Assembly: GCA_030624545.1 (NCBI GenBank) | Contig: JAUXJX010000188.1 | Span: 1-5,067, forward strand | DNA length: 5,067 nucleotides | DNA from: Bacteroidota bacterium | GTDB taxonomy: Bacteria > Zhuqueibacterota > JdFR-76 > DREG01 | Direction of reading: 5' to 3' | Shown here: positions 1-5,067 of the stretch, in pieces | Position numbering within the stretch: the stretch's first letter is position 1 | Layout: each line of letters begins with the position of its first letter | Notes under the pieces: generated by a model | Told to the model about the DNA's origin: nothing | Database searches by the model: none | What the model saw: only the letters and a program-made list of their open reading frames with translations | Translations under genes and position numbers: made by a program

Positions 1-117
1 ACATTCCACCTCAAAAGCAACAGGCAAAATGCTTACCAATCCAGGTGTATCTCTTATAAGGCTATGTATTACAAAAGCTTAAATTGTCTATTGTTACAGA
101 AATGCAAGCTTTAGGCA

Positions 118-138
118 TGCCACAACTCAATGGTGGCA
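118..138. repeat. Small perfect hairpin (6 bp stem)
   Basis: TGCCAC at 118-123 and GTGGCA at 133-138 are exact reverse complements around a 9-base loop. No run of T follows on either strand, so this is not a normal intrinsic terminator. The right arm is also the start of the left copy of the direct repeat at 133-158, so the hairpin may belong to the same structure. Confidence 0.45.
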
Positions 139-246
139 CTTCTTCCCGGACGGTGGTTATCCCTTGAAAATTAGGAGGATAAGAAAACAAGGAGCAATTG
201 TAGCGAACGGACAAAATGTGGCACCCCTTTCGGCGAATGGTGGTTG
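133..246. repeat. Imperfect direct repeat pair, 133-158 and 218-246
   Basis: Both copies begin with GTGGCAC, contain CTT and a CGG-like core, and end with GGTGGTT. The interior is 12 bases in the left copy and 15 in the right. The copies start 85 bases apart. The three-base difference keeps the minus-strand frame, giving TTVREEV against TTIRRKG, but no known domain results. Paired subterminal repeats of this size occur at the ends of some transposons, for example IS21- and Tn7-like elements. Linking these repeats to such an element is a guess, since no transposase is in the window. Confidence 0.4.
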
Positions 247-273
247 GGAAATGCTGACTATGTAGGGATGCAA

Positions 274-822
274 TCACGATTGAACTGTTTCGAAAGCCTC
301 TTTGGCGGCCTCGGCATTTGCCTCGGGCAAAACCGGCACTTCATCTTTGATGGCTACCAGCACCGAGTCCAACTTCACAAGGTCACTAGTCTTTGCAAAT
401 GCCCCGAGAATGGCCGTGTTTACAATGGGATGGGCTTTGGATCCGAGGCGATTCTTGACCGCAACCGCGCTGGCATCAACGGTAGCTACTCTAAATGCCT
501 GCAATTTTTCAAACTCTGTGGCTTTTCTTGTTGTATTGATCAAAATCGAGCCCCCTCTCTTCAGGCCGCCGGAGACGTCGACCGCATCGATCAAACTTGG
601 ATCGAGCACAATGATGTGATCCGGCTCATAAATCTGGCTGCGCACCAAAATCTTTTCATCGCTCACGCGGATAAATGCAGCAACAGGAGCACCGCGCCTT
701 TCTACCCCGATTGTCGGGAATGATTGCACATATTTGTCTTCCTTAAAGAAGGCCACCGACAGTATTTTGGCGGCAACAACAGCACCTTGACCACCTCTGC
801 CGTGAATCCGAATCTCAATCAT
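274..822 (-). CDS. porG: 2-oxoacid:ferredoxin oxidoreductase gamma subunit (PorG type)
   Basis: This is the gamma subunit/domain of the thiamine-diphosphate enzymes that oxidatively decarboxylate pyruvate or a related 2-oxoacid to acyl-CoA, passing electrons to ferredoxin in the cytoplasm of anaerobes. The 182-residue product has the usual family length. It opens with MIEIRIHGRGGQG (GRGGQG at residues 8-13) and carries the conserved FPTIGVERRGAP block at 35-46. Both are typical of pyruvate/ketoisovalerate gamma subunits; 2-oxoglutarate enzymes usually differ in the first motif. An upstream in-frame ATG at 849 would add nine unconserved residues, but AGGA five bases before the ATG at 822 and the family N-terminus favour 822. 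It has its own promoter after a terminator. No alpha, beta or delta partner is seen; the next 273 bases are non-coding. Substrate (pyruvate or branched-chain oxoacid) cannot be decided from this subunit alone. Confidence 0.93.
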   Translation of the reverse strand: MIEIRIHGRGGQGAVVAAKILSVAFFKEDKYVQSFPTIGVERRGAPVAAFIRVSDEKILVRSQIYEPDHIIVLDPSLIDAVDVSGGLKRGGSILINTTRKATEFEKLQAFRVATVDASAVAVKNRLGSKAHPIVNTAILGAFAKTSDLVKLDSVLVAIKDEVPVLPEANAEAAKEAFETVQS

Positions 823-827
823 AGAAT

Positions 828-831
828 TCCT
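828..831 (-). promoter_or_regulatory. Ribosome binding site that fixes the porG start
   Basis: On the minus strand AGGA lies five bases before the ATG at 822. It selects this start over the ATG at 849, which would place the site inside the coding region. Confidence 0.75.
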
Positions 832-876
832 GTCTGTGTTGAACTGCAACCATGCTACGTCTTAGCTTTGTACATT

Positions 877-887
877 GATTTGAAATC
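877..887. promoter_or_regulatory. Possible operator: 11-base palindrome upstream of porG
   Basis: GATTTGAAATC is a perfect 5+1+5 palindrome. It lies about 12-22 bases downstream of the predicted -10 box of porG, near the expected transcript start. The identical sequence in reverse complement occurs at 2080-2090, just before the 76-codon gene. A repressor site is a reasonable guess; no regulator is encoded nearby. Confidence 0.3.
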
Positions 888-898
888 GTCTAAGCATA

Positions 899-927
899 AT
901 TATAGAAAATCGTCCGGTCAGATTCGA
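899..927 (-). promoter_or_regulatory. Probable promoter of porG
   Basis: The minus strand has a perfect TATAAT at 899-904. Seventeen bases upstream, 922-927 reads TCGAAT, a poor match to TTGACA (3 of 6). The expected transcript start is near 892, giving a leader of about 70 bases. An 8-base sequence, GACGATTT, occurs on the minus strand at 907-914 and again at 883-890, on both sides of the -10 box, and the second copy overlaps the palindrome at 877-887. The position directly after the terminator at 929-996 supports an independent transcript. Confidence 0.5.
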
Positions 928-928
928 G

Positions 929-996
929 AAAAAATGAGGGGGAATTCCGGGCGATCAAAATACATCCATGCACGCTTGCCCGCCAAGCCCCCTCAT
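929..996 (-). terminator. Intrinsic terminator after the PhzF-family gene
   Basis: On the minus strand ATGAGGGGG (988-996) pairs perfectly with CCCCCTCAT (934-942), and the stem runs directly into six T (929-934, sharing its last base). The 45-base loop is unusually long but can fold further: CTTG/CAAG closes a small hairpin, or CGGGC pairs with GCCCG further in. It begins 25 bases after the PhzF-family stop codon and works only in the minus direction, since no T run follows on the plus strand. Confidence 0.75.
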
Positions 997-1021
997 CCGT
1001 CTGTTTCGGATACGAACGGAG

Positions 1022-1849
1022 TTATTCAGGTAGATCTAAGACACCCTCCATGTACTTCACCGTGCGGCCGGAAATGACAATTCGGTCACCATTGTCTTCA
1101 CAAAACAACTCGCCGCCCCGTGCCGATAGTTGATGGGCGTGCAGGTTCTTTTTCCCTAGCTTGGTCGACCAGTAGGGCGTTAGCACTGTATGGGCCGATC
1201 CTGTCACCGGATCTTCCGGGATGCCAAGCTGTGGGGCAAAAAACCGTGAGACGAAATCTACCTCGTCTCCTTTTGCTGTGGCAATAATTCCTCGCGAATC
1301 GACTTGGTTTAATAGATAAAAATTCGGGCTGAGTTCTCTGATGGCCGCTTCGCTCTCAAACACCACGAAATAATCGTCCGTCTTGAGTACCTCGACCGGA
1401 TCGCGTCCTAATCCCTCAAGCACCACGTCTGGCGCTTCACAGGCCACCGGGGGTTGCGCGGGAAAATCCATAAATAGCAGATCGTCTCTCTGACTGACGA
1501 TCAGCTTTCCACTTCTTGTGCTGAAATCGACCTGATCCTTGGATGGCTCGAGGATATTCAAAATAACATGTCCCGTGGCCAGCGTGGCGTGGCCGCACAA
1601 ATCCACCTCGGCGACGGGTGTAAACCATCGCAACTGAAAACTTCCATAGCTAGATAGCCGCGTGCCGCTGAGCGAAAAGGCCCCTCGCTCCTTGTGAACA
1701 ATAAATGCCGTTTCGGAAAGGTTGTTCTCCTGGGCGATCGATTGTAGAATCGAATCATCCAACCATTCTTCAAGCACACAGACTGCTGCCGGATTGCCGG
1801 AAAAGACCCGGCTTGCGAACGCGTCAATTTGGTAGATGGGGATGTTCAT
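1022..1849 (-). CDS. PhzF family isomerase-like protein
   Basis: This is a member of the PhzF/YddE/YHI9 family, which shares the diaminopimelate epimerase fold with two similar halves. PhzF itself isomerises a phenazine precursor; most bacterial members have unknown substrates. The 275-residue product shows the family marks in order: IDAFASRVFSGNPAAV at 8-23, NLSETAF at 43-49 with Glu46 at the place of the PhzF catalytic glutamate, LRWFTP at 73-78, DLCGHATLA at 83-91, and EDPVTGSAH at 212-220. It looks complete. The frame is open upstream to 1894, but GGAG five bases before the ATG at 1849 and the family N-terminus MNIPIYQIDAF decide the start. That ATG overlaps the stop of the preceding small gene by four bases (ATGA), suggesting coupled translation. 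A strong terminator follows. Nothing around it suggests phenazine synthesis. About ten extra residues at 56-70 lengthen the loop before LRWFTP compared with my recollection of the family. Confidence 0.92.
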   Translation of the reverse strand: MNIPIYQIDAFASRVFSGNPAAVCVLEEWLDDSILQSIAQENNLSETAFIVHKERGAFSLSGTRLSSYGSFQLRWFTPVAEVDLCGHATLATGHVILNILEPSKDQVDFSTRSGKLIVSQRDDLLFMDFPAQPPVACEAPDVVLEGLGRDPVEVLKTDDYFVVFESEAAIRELSPNFYLLNQVDSRGIIATAKGDEVDFVSRFFAPQLGIPEDPVTGSAHTVLTPYWSTKLGKKNLHAHQLSARGGELFCEDNGDRIVISGRTVKYMEGVLDLPE

Positions 1850-2076
1850 GGGTTCTCCATTTGTCTTTCGGGATTTTCTCGATCCGTATCCCATTTTGAC
1901 GGATCCTCGATAATCTCACCTATAGGGGACAATTGAACCGATGCATTATCGACCTCCCCAAGATAACATTCCCTCTCTTGTGTGGCAAATCGTGATAAAA
2001 TATGAAGCGGGAAGCGAATGATCGTAACCCTGCAAACGAACCGGGCGACGATCTGTTTTGAAGGATCGTACTTCAT
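1846..2076 (-). CDS. Small hypothetical protein between argH and the PhzF-family gene
   Basis: I do not recognise this 76-residue product. It starts 15 bases after the argH stop, and its TGA overlaps the ATG of the PhzF-family gene as ATGA; this spacing is the main argument that it is real. The N-terminal half is basic and hydrophobic (residues 1-31, with a VTIIRFPLHIL stretch), and the C-terminal half is acidic and polar, ending ENPERQMENP. It has Cys at 15 and 37. There is no convincing signal peptide or full membrane segment. Its ribosome binding site is weak: AGGGA about 12 bases before the ATG, partly inside the argH stop region. It might instead be a chance open frame in a 242-base gap. 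If real, it is likely co-transcribed with argGH and coupled to the PhzF-family gene. Confidence 0.5.
   Translation of the reverse strand: MKYDPSKQIVARFVCRVTIIRFPLHILSRFATQERECYLGEVDNASVQLSPIGEIIEDPSKWDTDRENPERQMENP
1855..1858 (-). promoter_or_regulatory. Ribosome binding site that fixes the PhzF-family start
   Basis: GGAG on the minus strand lies five bases before the ATG at 1849, inside the last codons of the upstream small gene. This is the normal layout for an ATGA-coupled pair. Confidence 0.75.
1881..1905. repeat. Inverted repeat upstream of the PhzF-family start
   Basis: GATCCGT at 1881-1887 and ACGGATC at 1899-1905 are exact reverse complements around 11 bases. The structure falls inside the last third of the 76-codon gene, 32 bases before the PhzF-family start codon. 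In RNA it could form a 7-bp hairpin just upstream of that gene's ribosome binding site. No T run follows, so it is not a terminator. Confidence 0.4.
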
Positions 2077-2079
2077 TCT

Positions 2080-2090
2080 GATTTCAAATC
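2080..2090. promoter_or_regulatory. Second copy of the 11-base palindrome
   Basis: GATTTCAAATC fills most of the 15-base gap between the argH stop and the start of the 76-codon gene. It is the exact reverse complement of 877-887. A protein bound here would block translation start or a local promoter; no promoter is evident in this gap, so chance recurrence of an AT-rich word is possible. Confidence 0.25.
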
Positions 2091-2091
2091 C

Positions 2092-3489
2092 CTAAATTCG
2101 TCTCTCCATTTCAATACAGTTTTTAGCCTTCTCAAACTGCTCTCGCACCGCATCGGGCCCCGTGCCGCCGGGTAATTCGCGCAGGCGAAGACTGAATTCA
2201 ACAGTGAGCGCTTCATGAACATCCGCTTCAAAAAGTGATGAATAACTGCGAAGCGCCGACAGAGGCAATTTCGTTAGTGGGACCTTTCTTTTCACCGCTT
2301 CATTTACAATCTTCCCCACCAGTTCGTGTGCATTACGGAATGGCATCCCCTTGCGGGTCAGGTAATCGGCGAGGTCGGTTGCGAGAAGCAGATCATCTAG
2401 TGCTTGCCGCATCCGTTCGGGATGGAAACTGGCATCCCTCACAGCCCCGGTGAAGATTCGCACCGAATCCGATGTGGTGTCAAGCGCATCGAAAAGGGGC
2501 GGTTTGTCCTCCTGCAGATCGCGGGCGTAAGTTAGGGGCAGGCCTTTCAGCAATGCCTGCAATGCTGTCACATGACCGAGAACCCTGGCCGCCTTCCCGC
2601 GAACCAGTTCGAGCGAGTCAGGATTCTTCTTCTGGGGCATCATGCTGCTGCCCGTGCTGAAGGCCTCGGAAAGCTCAACGAAACCGAATTCCGTGCTCGA
2701 CCAAAGTATTAGATCCTCGGCGTAACGGCTGAGGTGGAGCATGATCATGGCGGCCACGTTGACGACTTCAAGCAGAAGATCGCGGTCGCTGACGGCATCA
2801 ATGCTGTTCTCGGAAATGCGGGCAAAACCGAGCTCTTCTGCAATGGATCGACGGTCAACAGGAAATGCTCCGCCGGCAAGCGCGCCGCTGCCTAAGGGCA
2901 TGACATCAGCCCTATCTAATACTTGATGCAGTCGTTCCCGGTCGCGCTTCAGCGGCCAGAAAAGGGACAGAAGATAATGGGCTAGGAGCACCGGCTGCGC
3001 CTGCTGCAGATGGGTGTAACCGGGCATTACAGTATCAACGTGCTCTTCGGCGCGAGAGATCAGCGTTGATTGCAGCTCCTGAAGATTGCCGTCCAGGGCC
3101 GGCAGCACATGCTTCAGATAGAGAAGGACGTCCGTCATCACCTGGTCGTTGCGGCTGCGGCCAGTGTGGATTTTTGCTCCGGCATCGCCGGCGATTTCGG
3201 TAATCCGGCGTTCAACTGCCATGTGGATGTCTTCATCGGCTTCTTGAAATCTGAAGGCTCTTTTCTCGAATTCATCAGCTATGGTCTCAAGCCCGGCAAG
3301 AACCTGACGGAGTTCTTCATTTGAGTAGATATCAATGTCGGCCAGCGCCTTCGCCCAGGCCCTATTCACGGCAATGTCTTCCTGCCATAGCCTGAGATCG
3401 ACATTGACCGAGCGGCTGAAGGCGGCAAAATCCGGATTCGTCCCATCAGAAAAGCGACCCGACCAGAGTTTTGAGGTTGGATTTGTCAT
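2092..3489 (-). CDS. argH: Argininosuccinate lyase
   Basis: This enzyme splits argininosuccinate into arginine and fumarate, the last step of arginine synthesis, as a cytoplasmic tetramer of the fumarase/aspartase superfamily. The 465-residue length is normal. Visible family marks are KLWSGRF at 7-13, HTGRSRNDQ at 108-116, PGYTHLQQAQP at 156-166 with the catalytic His160, and the signature loop GSSMMPQKKNPD at 280-291, whose serines include the catalytic base. YARDLQEDKPPLFD at 321-334 is also typical. The start is firm: an in-frame TGA lies nine bases upstream of the ATG at 3489, and KLWSGRF follows at the usual distance. The ribosome binding site is weak, only CCAGG about 11 bases before the ATG, and it coincides with the end of the inserted repeat element (3501-3672). 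argG lies upstream on the same strand. Confidence 0.98.
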   Translation of the reverse strand: MTNPTSKLWSGRFSDGTNPDFAAFSRSVNVDLRLWQEDIAVNRAWAKALADIDIYSNEELRQVLAGLETIADEFEKRAFRFQEADEDIHMAVERRITEIAGDAGAKIHTGRSRNDQVMTDVLLYLKHVLPALDGNLQELQSTLISRAEEHVDTVMPGYTHLQQAQPVLLAHYLLSLFWPLKRDRERLHQVLDRADVMPLGSGALAGGAFPVDRRSIAEELGFARISENSIDAVSDRDLLLEVVNVAAMIMLHLSRYAEDLILWSSTEFGFVELSEAFSTGSSMMPQKKNPDSLELVRGKAARVLGHVTALQALLKGLPLTYARDLQEDKPPLFDALDTTSDSVRIFTGAVRDASFHPERMRQALDDLLLATDLADYLTRKGMPFRNAHELVGKIVNEAVKRKVPLTKLPLSALRSYSSLFEADVHEALTVEFSLRLRELPGGTGPDAVREQFEKAKNCIEMERRI

Positions 3490-3500
3490 TCGTAATCAAA

Positions 3501-3672
3501 CCTGGAGCTGTTCAAAAAGTGTTGTGTCATTGCGATCCCGGCTGGCCGGGAGAAGCAATCTCCTACATTTGTGCTCAATTGTTGGGGATTACTTCGTCAC
3601 TGCGTTCCGTTCGGCTGAGCTCACGACGAAGCCTCGTAATGACACACCGATGTCTTTTTGGACAGCCCCAGG
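3501..3672. repeat. MITE-like nested inverted-repeat element between argG and argH
   Basis: The ends, 3501-3519 and 3654-3672, are reverse complements at 17 of 19 positions (consensus CCTGGRGCTGTYCAAAAAG). A second pair lies inside: TGTGTCATTGCGA at 3523-3535 against TCGTAATGACACA at 3634-3646 (12 of 13). A third pairs GAAGCAATCTCC (3552-3563) with GGGGATTACTTC. Two local hairpins sit in the arms: TCCCGGC/GCCGGGA at 3536-3551 and CTTCGTC/GACGAAG at 3592-3631. The right arm is longer than the left. There is no open frame for a transposase, so any movement would need one acting in trans. I see no target duplication. Repeats with TGTCATTGCGA ends and a GAAGCAATCTC motif are, to my knowledge, dispersed in many anaerobic Desulfobacterota-like genomes; this copy fits that type. 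It occupies nearly all of the argG-argH gap. Confidence 0.8.
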
Positions 3673-3684
3673 CTGCTCCTCACT

Positions 3685-4944
3685 TTAATCCCGCTTGAAC
3701 TTGCTATAATCCGGCCGCCGATATTCGCTGAGACCCGTGCCTTCAATGTCTATCAGAGATTTGACTTTTTGTGGCAGGCCGAACAGGTTAATGAAGCCCT
3801 CGGCGTCTTTCTGATCATAAACATCTTCTTCACCAAAGGTGGCGTAATCTTCGCGGTAAAGCGAGTAGGGAGATTTACGTCCTTCTATAATGATGTTACC
3901 CTTGTACAGCTTCAGTCTCACGGTTCCGCTTACTCTTTCCTGCGTCTTCTCTACAAAAGCATCCAGGGCCTCGCGCAGTGGCGAAAACCATTGGCCGTAA
4001 TAAACCAGTTCTGCATATTTTGGAGCCAGACTCTCTTTGTAATGCAGAAGCTGACCGGGAAGCACGAGACTCTCCAAATCCCGGTGGGCAACGTAGATCA
4101 GGGTTCCGCCGGGAGATTCGTAAACGCCGCGCGATTTCATGCCGATAAGCCGGTTTTCCACCATGTCGACCCGACCAATAGCGTGCTCACCGGCAAGCCG
4201 ATTCAATCGCTCCAAAAGTTCAATAGGTGAATAAGAAACTCCGTCGATTTTGGTCGGCACACCACGTTCGAAATCGATGGTGAACACCAGGGATTGGTCG
4301 GGCGCCTCCTCCGGCGAACGGGTCAGGTCGTAGACTTCTGCCGGCGCCGTCTTCCATGGATCTTCCAAATCGCCGCCTTCGCTGCTGCGATGCCAGATAT
4401 TTTGGTCATGGCTGTAGATTTTATCCGGAGAGGCGGAAATGGGTACGTCGTGCTCGCGAGCATAGCGAATCGCTTCCTCGCGAGAGCGGATGTCCCACTC
4501 ACGCCACGGCGCGATGACCCGGAGTTTTGGGTTAAGGGATTTATAGGTAAGCTCAAAGCGCACCTGGTCGTTCCCCTTGCCGGTACAGCCATGGGCGAGG
4601 GCGTCGGCGCCCTCTTTTTCGGCGATCTCCACCTGCCGCTTGGCGATGAGCGGTCTCGCGAAAGCCGTGCCAAGCAGGTAGCGGCCTTCATATATGGCGC
4701 CGGCTTTCATCGTCGGATAAATATAATCGACGATGAACTCCTCCCGCAGATCCTCCACATACACCTTGCTGGCACCTGTCGCGAGGGCTTTTTCCTGAAG
4801 TCCGATGAGCTCCTCTCCCTGGCCCAGATCCGCCGCCACGGCGATCACTTCGCAATTGTATCTCTCCTTGAGCCAGGGGATAATTATGGATGTGTCCAGT
4901 CCCCCGGAATATGCCAGAACTACTTTTTTGACTTCATCTTGCAT
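3685..4944 (-). CDS. argG: Argininosuccinate synthase
   Basis: This enzyme joins citrulline and aspartate using ATP to give argininosuccinate, the penultimate step of arginine synthesis, in the cytoplasm. The 419-residue protein is of the common shorter bacterial type. It carries the ATP-binding PP-loop AYSGGLDTS at 11-19, [12 protein letters not shown] at 89-100, and the citrulline/aspartate-binding block [14 protein letters not shown] at 118-131. [20 protein letters not shown] at 172-191 and [16 protein letters not shown] at 276-291 are further family blocks, and a C-terminal multimerisation tail ends near [13 protein letters not shown]. The ATG at 4944 is preceded at six bases by GGAG within GGAGAG, a good ribosome binding site. 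It is the first arg gene of the cluster visible here; argH follows after the inserted repeat. No break or missing key residue is seen. Confidence 0.98.
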   Translation of the reverse strand: MQDEVKKVVLAYSGGLDTSIIIPWLKERYNCEVIAVAADLGQGEELIGLQEKALATGASKVYVEDLREEFIVDYIYPTMKAGAIYEGRYLLGTAFARPLIAKRQVEIAEKEGADALAHGCTGKGNDQVRFELTYKSLNPKLRVIAPWREWDIRSREEAIRYAREHDVPISASPDKIYSHDQNIWHRSSEGGDLEDPWKTAPAEVYDLTRSPEEAPDQSLVFTIDFERGVPTKIDGVSYSPIELLERLNRLAGEHAIGRVDMVENRLIGMKSRGVYESPGGTLIYVAHRDLESLVLPGQLLHYKESLAPKYAELVYYGQWFSPLREALDAFVEKTQERVSGTVRLKLYKGNIIIEGRKSPYSLYREDYATFGEEDVYDQKDAEGFINLFGLPQKVKSLIDIEGTGLSEYRRPDYSKFKRD

Positions 4945-4973
4945 TTGTCTCTCCGTGTAATATGATTGTAAAG

Positions 4974-5002
4974 AAATTAAGCAAATTGAAGAGAATAGTC
5001 AA
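4974..5002 (-). promoter_or_regulatory. Possible argG promoter
   Basis: On the minus strand TTGACT (4997-5002; 5 of 6 to TTGACA) is followed after 17 bases by TAATTT (4974-4979), a weak -10 box. A TACAAT lies a little further downstream but lacks a spaced -35. The stretch 4945-5020 is clearly AT-rich, as expected for a promoter region. I see no obvious ArgR-type paired box. Confidence 0.3.
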
Positions 5003-5067
5003 AGACAATTTCAGTAAAATATGCGCGGCACAAATCACATACCCCGCGGCCTCTCCGTCGTTCAGGT
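5003..5067. other. Upstream edge with composition change; no gene assigned
   Basis: Positions 5021-5067 are GC-rich while 4945-5020 are AT-rich, which suggests a gene boundary near 5020. Two readings are possible. A minus-strand gene could end here, for example at the TGA at 5062-5064 or at later stops in other frames. Alternatively a plus-strand gene could begin at the ATG at 5021, though it has no ribosome binding site. Only 47 bases are available, so I cannot choose. Confidence 0.3.

Larger units (their letters stand above)
1..273. other. Region without a supported gene, downstream of porG
   Basis: No frame on either strand gives a recognisable protein here. One minus-strand frame is open for 71 codons from a GTG at 277 that overlaps the porG stop, but its translation is rich in scattered Cys, Pro and Arg. 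It has no CxxCxxC ferredoxin motif, which would be expected if it were the delta subunit that often follows a gamma subunit. The region is more AT-rich than the genes. It holds an imperfect direct repeat (133-158 and 218-246) and a 6-base-pair hairpin (118-138), both listed separately. I see no T-rich terminator for porG. The next gene must lie left of the window. Confidence 0.6.

Noticed and set aside
157..182. TTATCC/GGATAA inverted repeat
   Set aside because: It has only six pairs, a 14-base loop and no T run, so it is within chance expectation.
62..277. 71-codon minus-strand open frame starting with GTG over the porG stop
   Set aside because: The position fits a delta subunit, but it lacks ferredoxin cysteine motifs and any recognisable domain, and its sequence includes the direct repeats, so it is probably not a gene.
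244..723. 159-codon plus-strand open frame
   Set aside because: It lies antisense to porG, whose conserved motifs are clear, and its product has no family features.
3501..3672. Riboswitch or arginine leader between argG and argH
   Set aside because: The arms match at both ends with a mobile-repeat layout, and the position inside an operon favours an inserted repeat over a leader.
3335..3688. Plus-strand open frames crossing the repeat element
   Set aside because: They run through inverted-repeat arms and antisense argH sequence; no transposase-like features.
3658..4230. 190-codon plus-strand open frame antisense to argG
   Set aside because: It is a shadow of argG and begins within the repeat element.
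4294..4965. 223-codon plus-strand open frame antisense to argG
   Set aside because: It is a long shadow frame caused by argG codon use; no domain is recognisable and argG is unambiguous.
4934..5067. Minus-strand frame open from the right edge to 4934, with a hydrophobic stretch
   Set aside because: Its last part is AT-rich promoter-like sequence overlapping the argG ribosome binding site and start; the hydrophobic residues are probably a by-product of T-rich codons.
5021..5067. Plus-strand gene start at the ATG at 5021
   Set aside because: No ribosome binding site and only 15 codons are visible, too little to support a call.

Overview
The window reads as an ordinary bacterial chromosome segment of roughly balanced base composition. 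All five supported genes lie on the minus strand. From right to left they are argininosuccinate synthase (argG), argininosuccinate lyase (argH), a 76-codon unknown gene, a PhzF-family protein, and the gamma subunit of a 2-oxoacid:ferredoxin oxidoreductase (porG type). The ferredoxin-dependent oxidoreductase subunit points to an anaerobe. The repeat with TGTGTCATTRCGA arms between argG and argH resembles dispersed repeats I associate with Desulfobacterota and related anaerobes. That lineage is an inference, not a proof.

Right part (2092-5067): argG and argH carry out the last two steps of arginine synthesis (citrulline + aspartate to argininosuccinate, then to arginine + fumarate). Both look intact. 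They are separated by 195 bases, of which about 172 (3501-3672) form a nested inverted-repeat element with 19-base ends. Without it the genes would lie only about 23 bases apart, so the element appears to have entered a compact argGH operon.

Middle part (1022-2076): 15 bases after argH a small unknown gene begins. Its stop overlaps the start of the PhzF-family gene in an ATGA junction, so the two are probably translationally coupled and part of the arg transcript. A convincing terminator (9-base stem, six T) lies just after the PhzF-family gene and closes this unit.

Left part (1-928): porG has its own likely promoter, with a perfect TATAAT, directly after that terminator. It has a good ribosome binding site at an internal ATG. 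No delta, alpha or beta subunit follows within the window. Positions 1-273 hold no supported gene, but they do contain an imperfect direct repeat and a small hairpin, perhaps the edge of a mobile element.

No clearly new system is visible. The most interesting items are the inverted-repeat element in the arg operon, the 11-base palindrome shared by two upstream regions, the coupled 76-codon gene, and the apparently separated porG.
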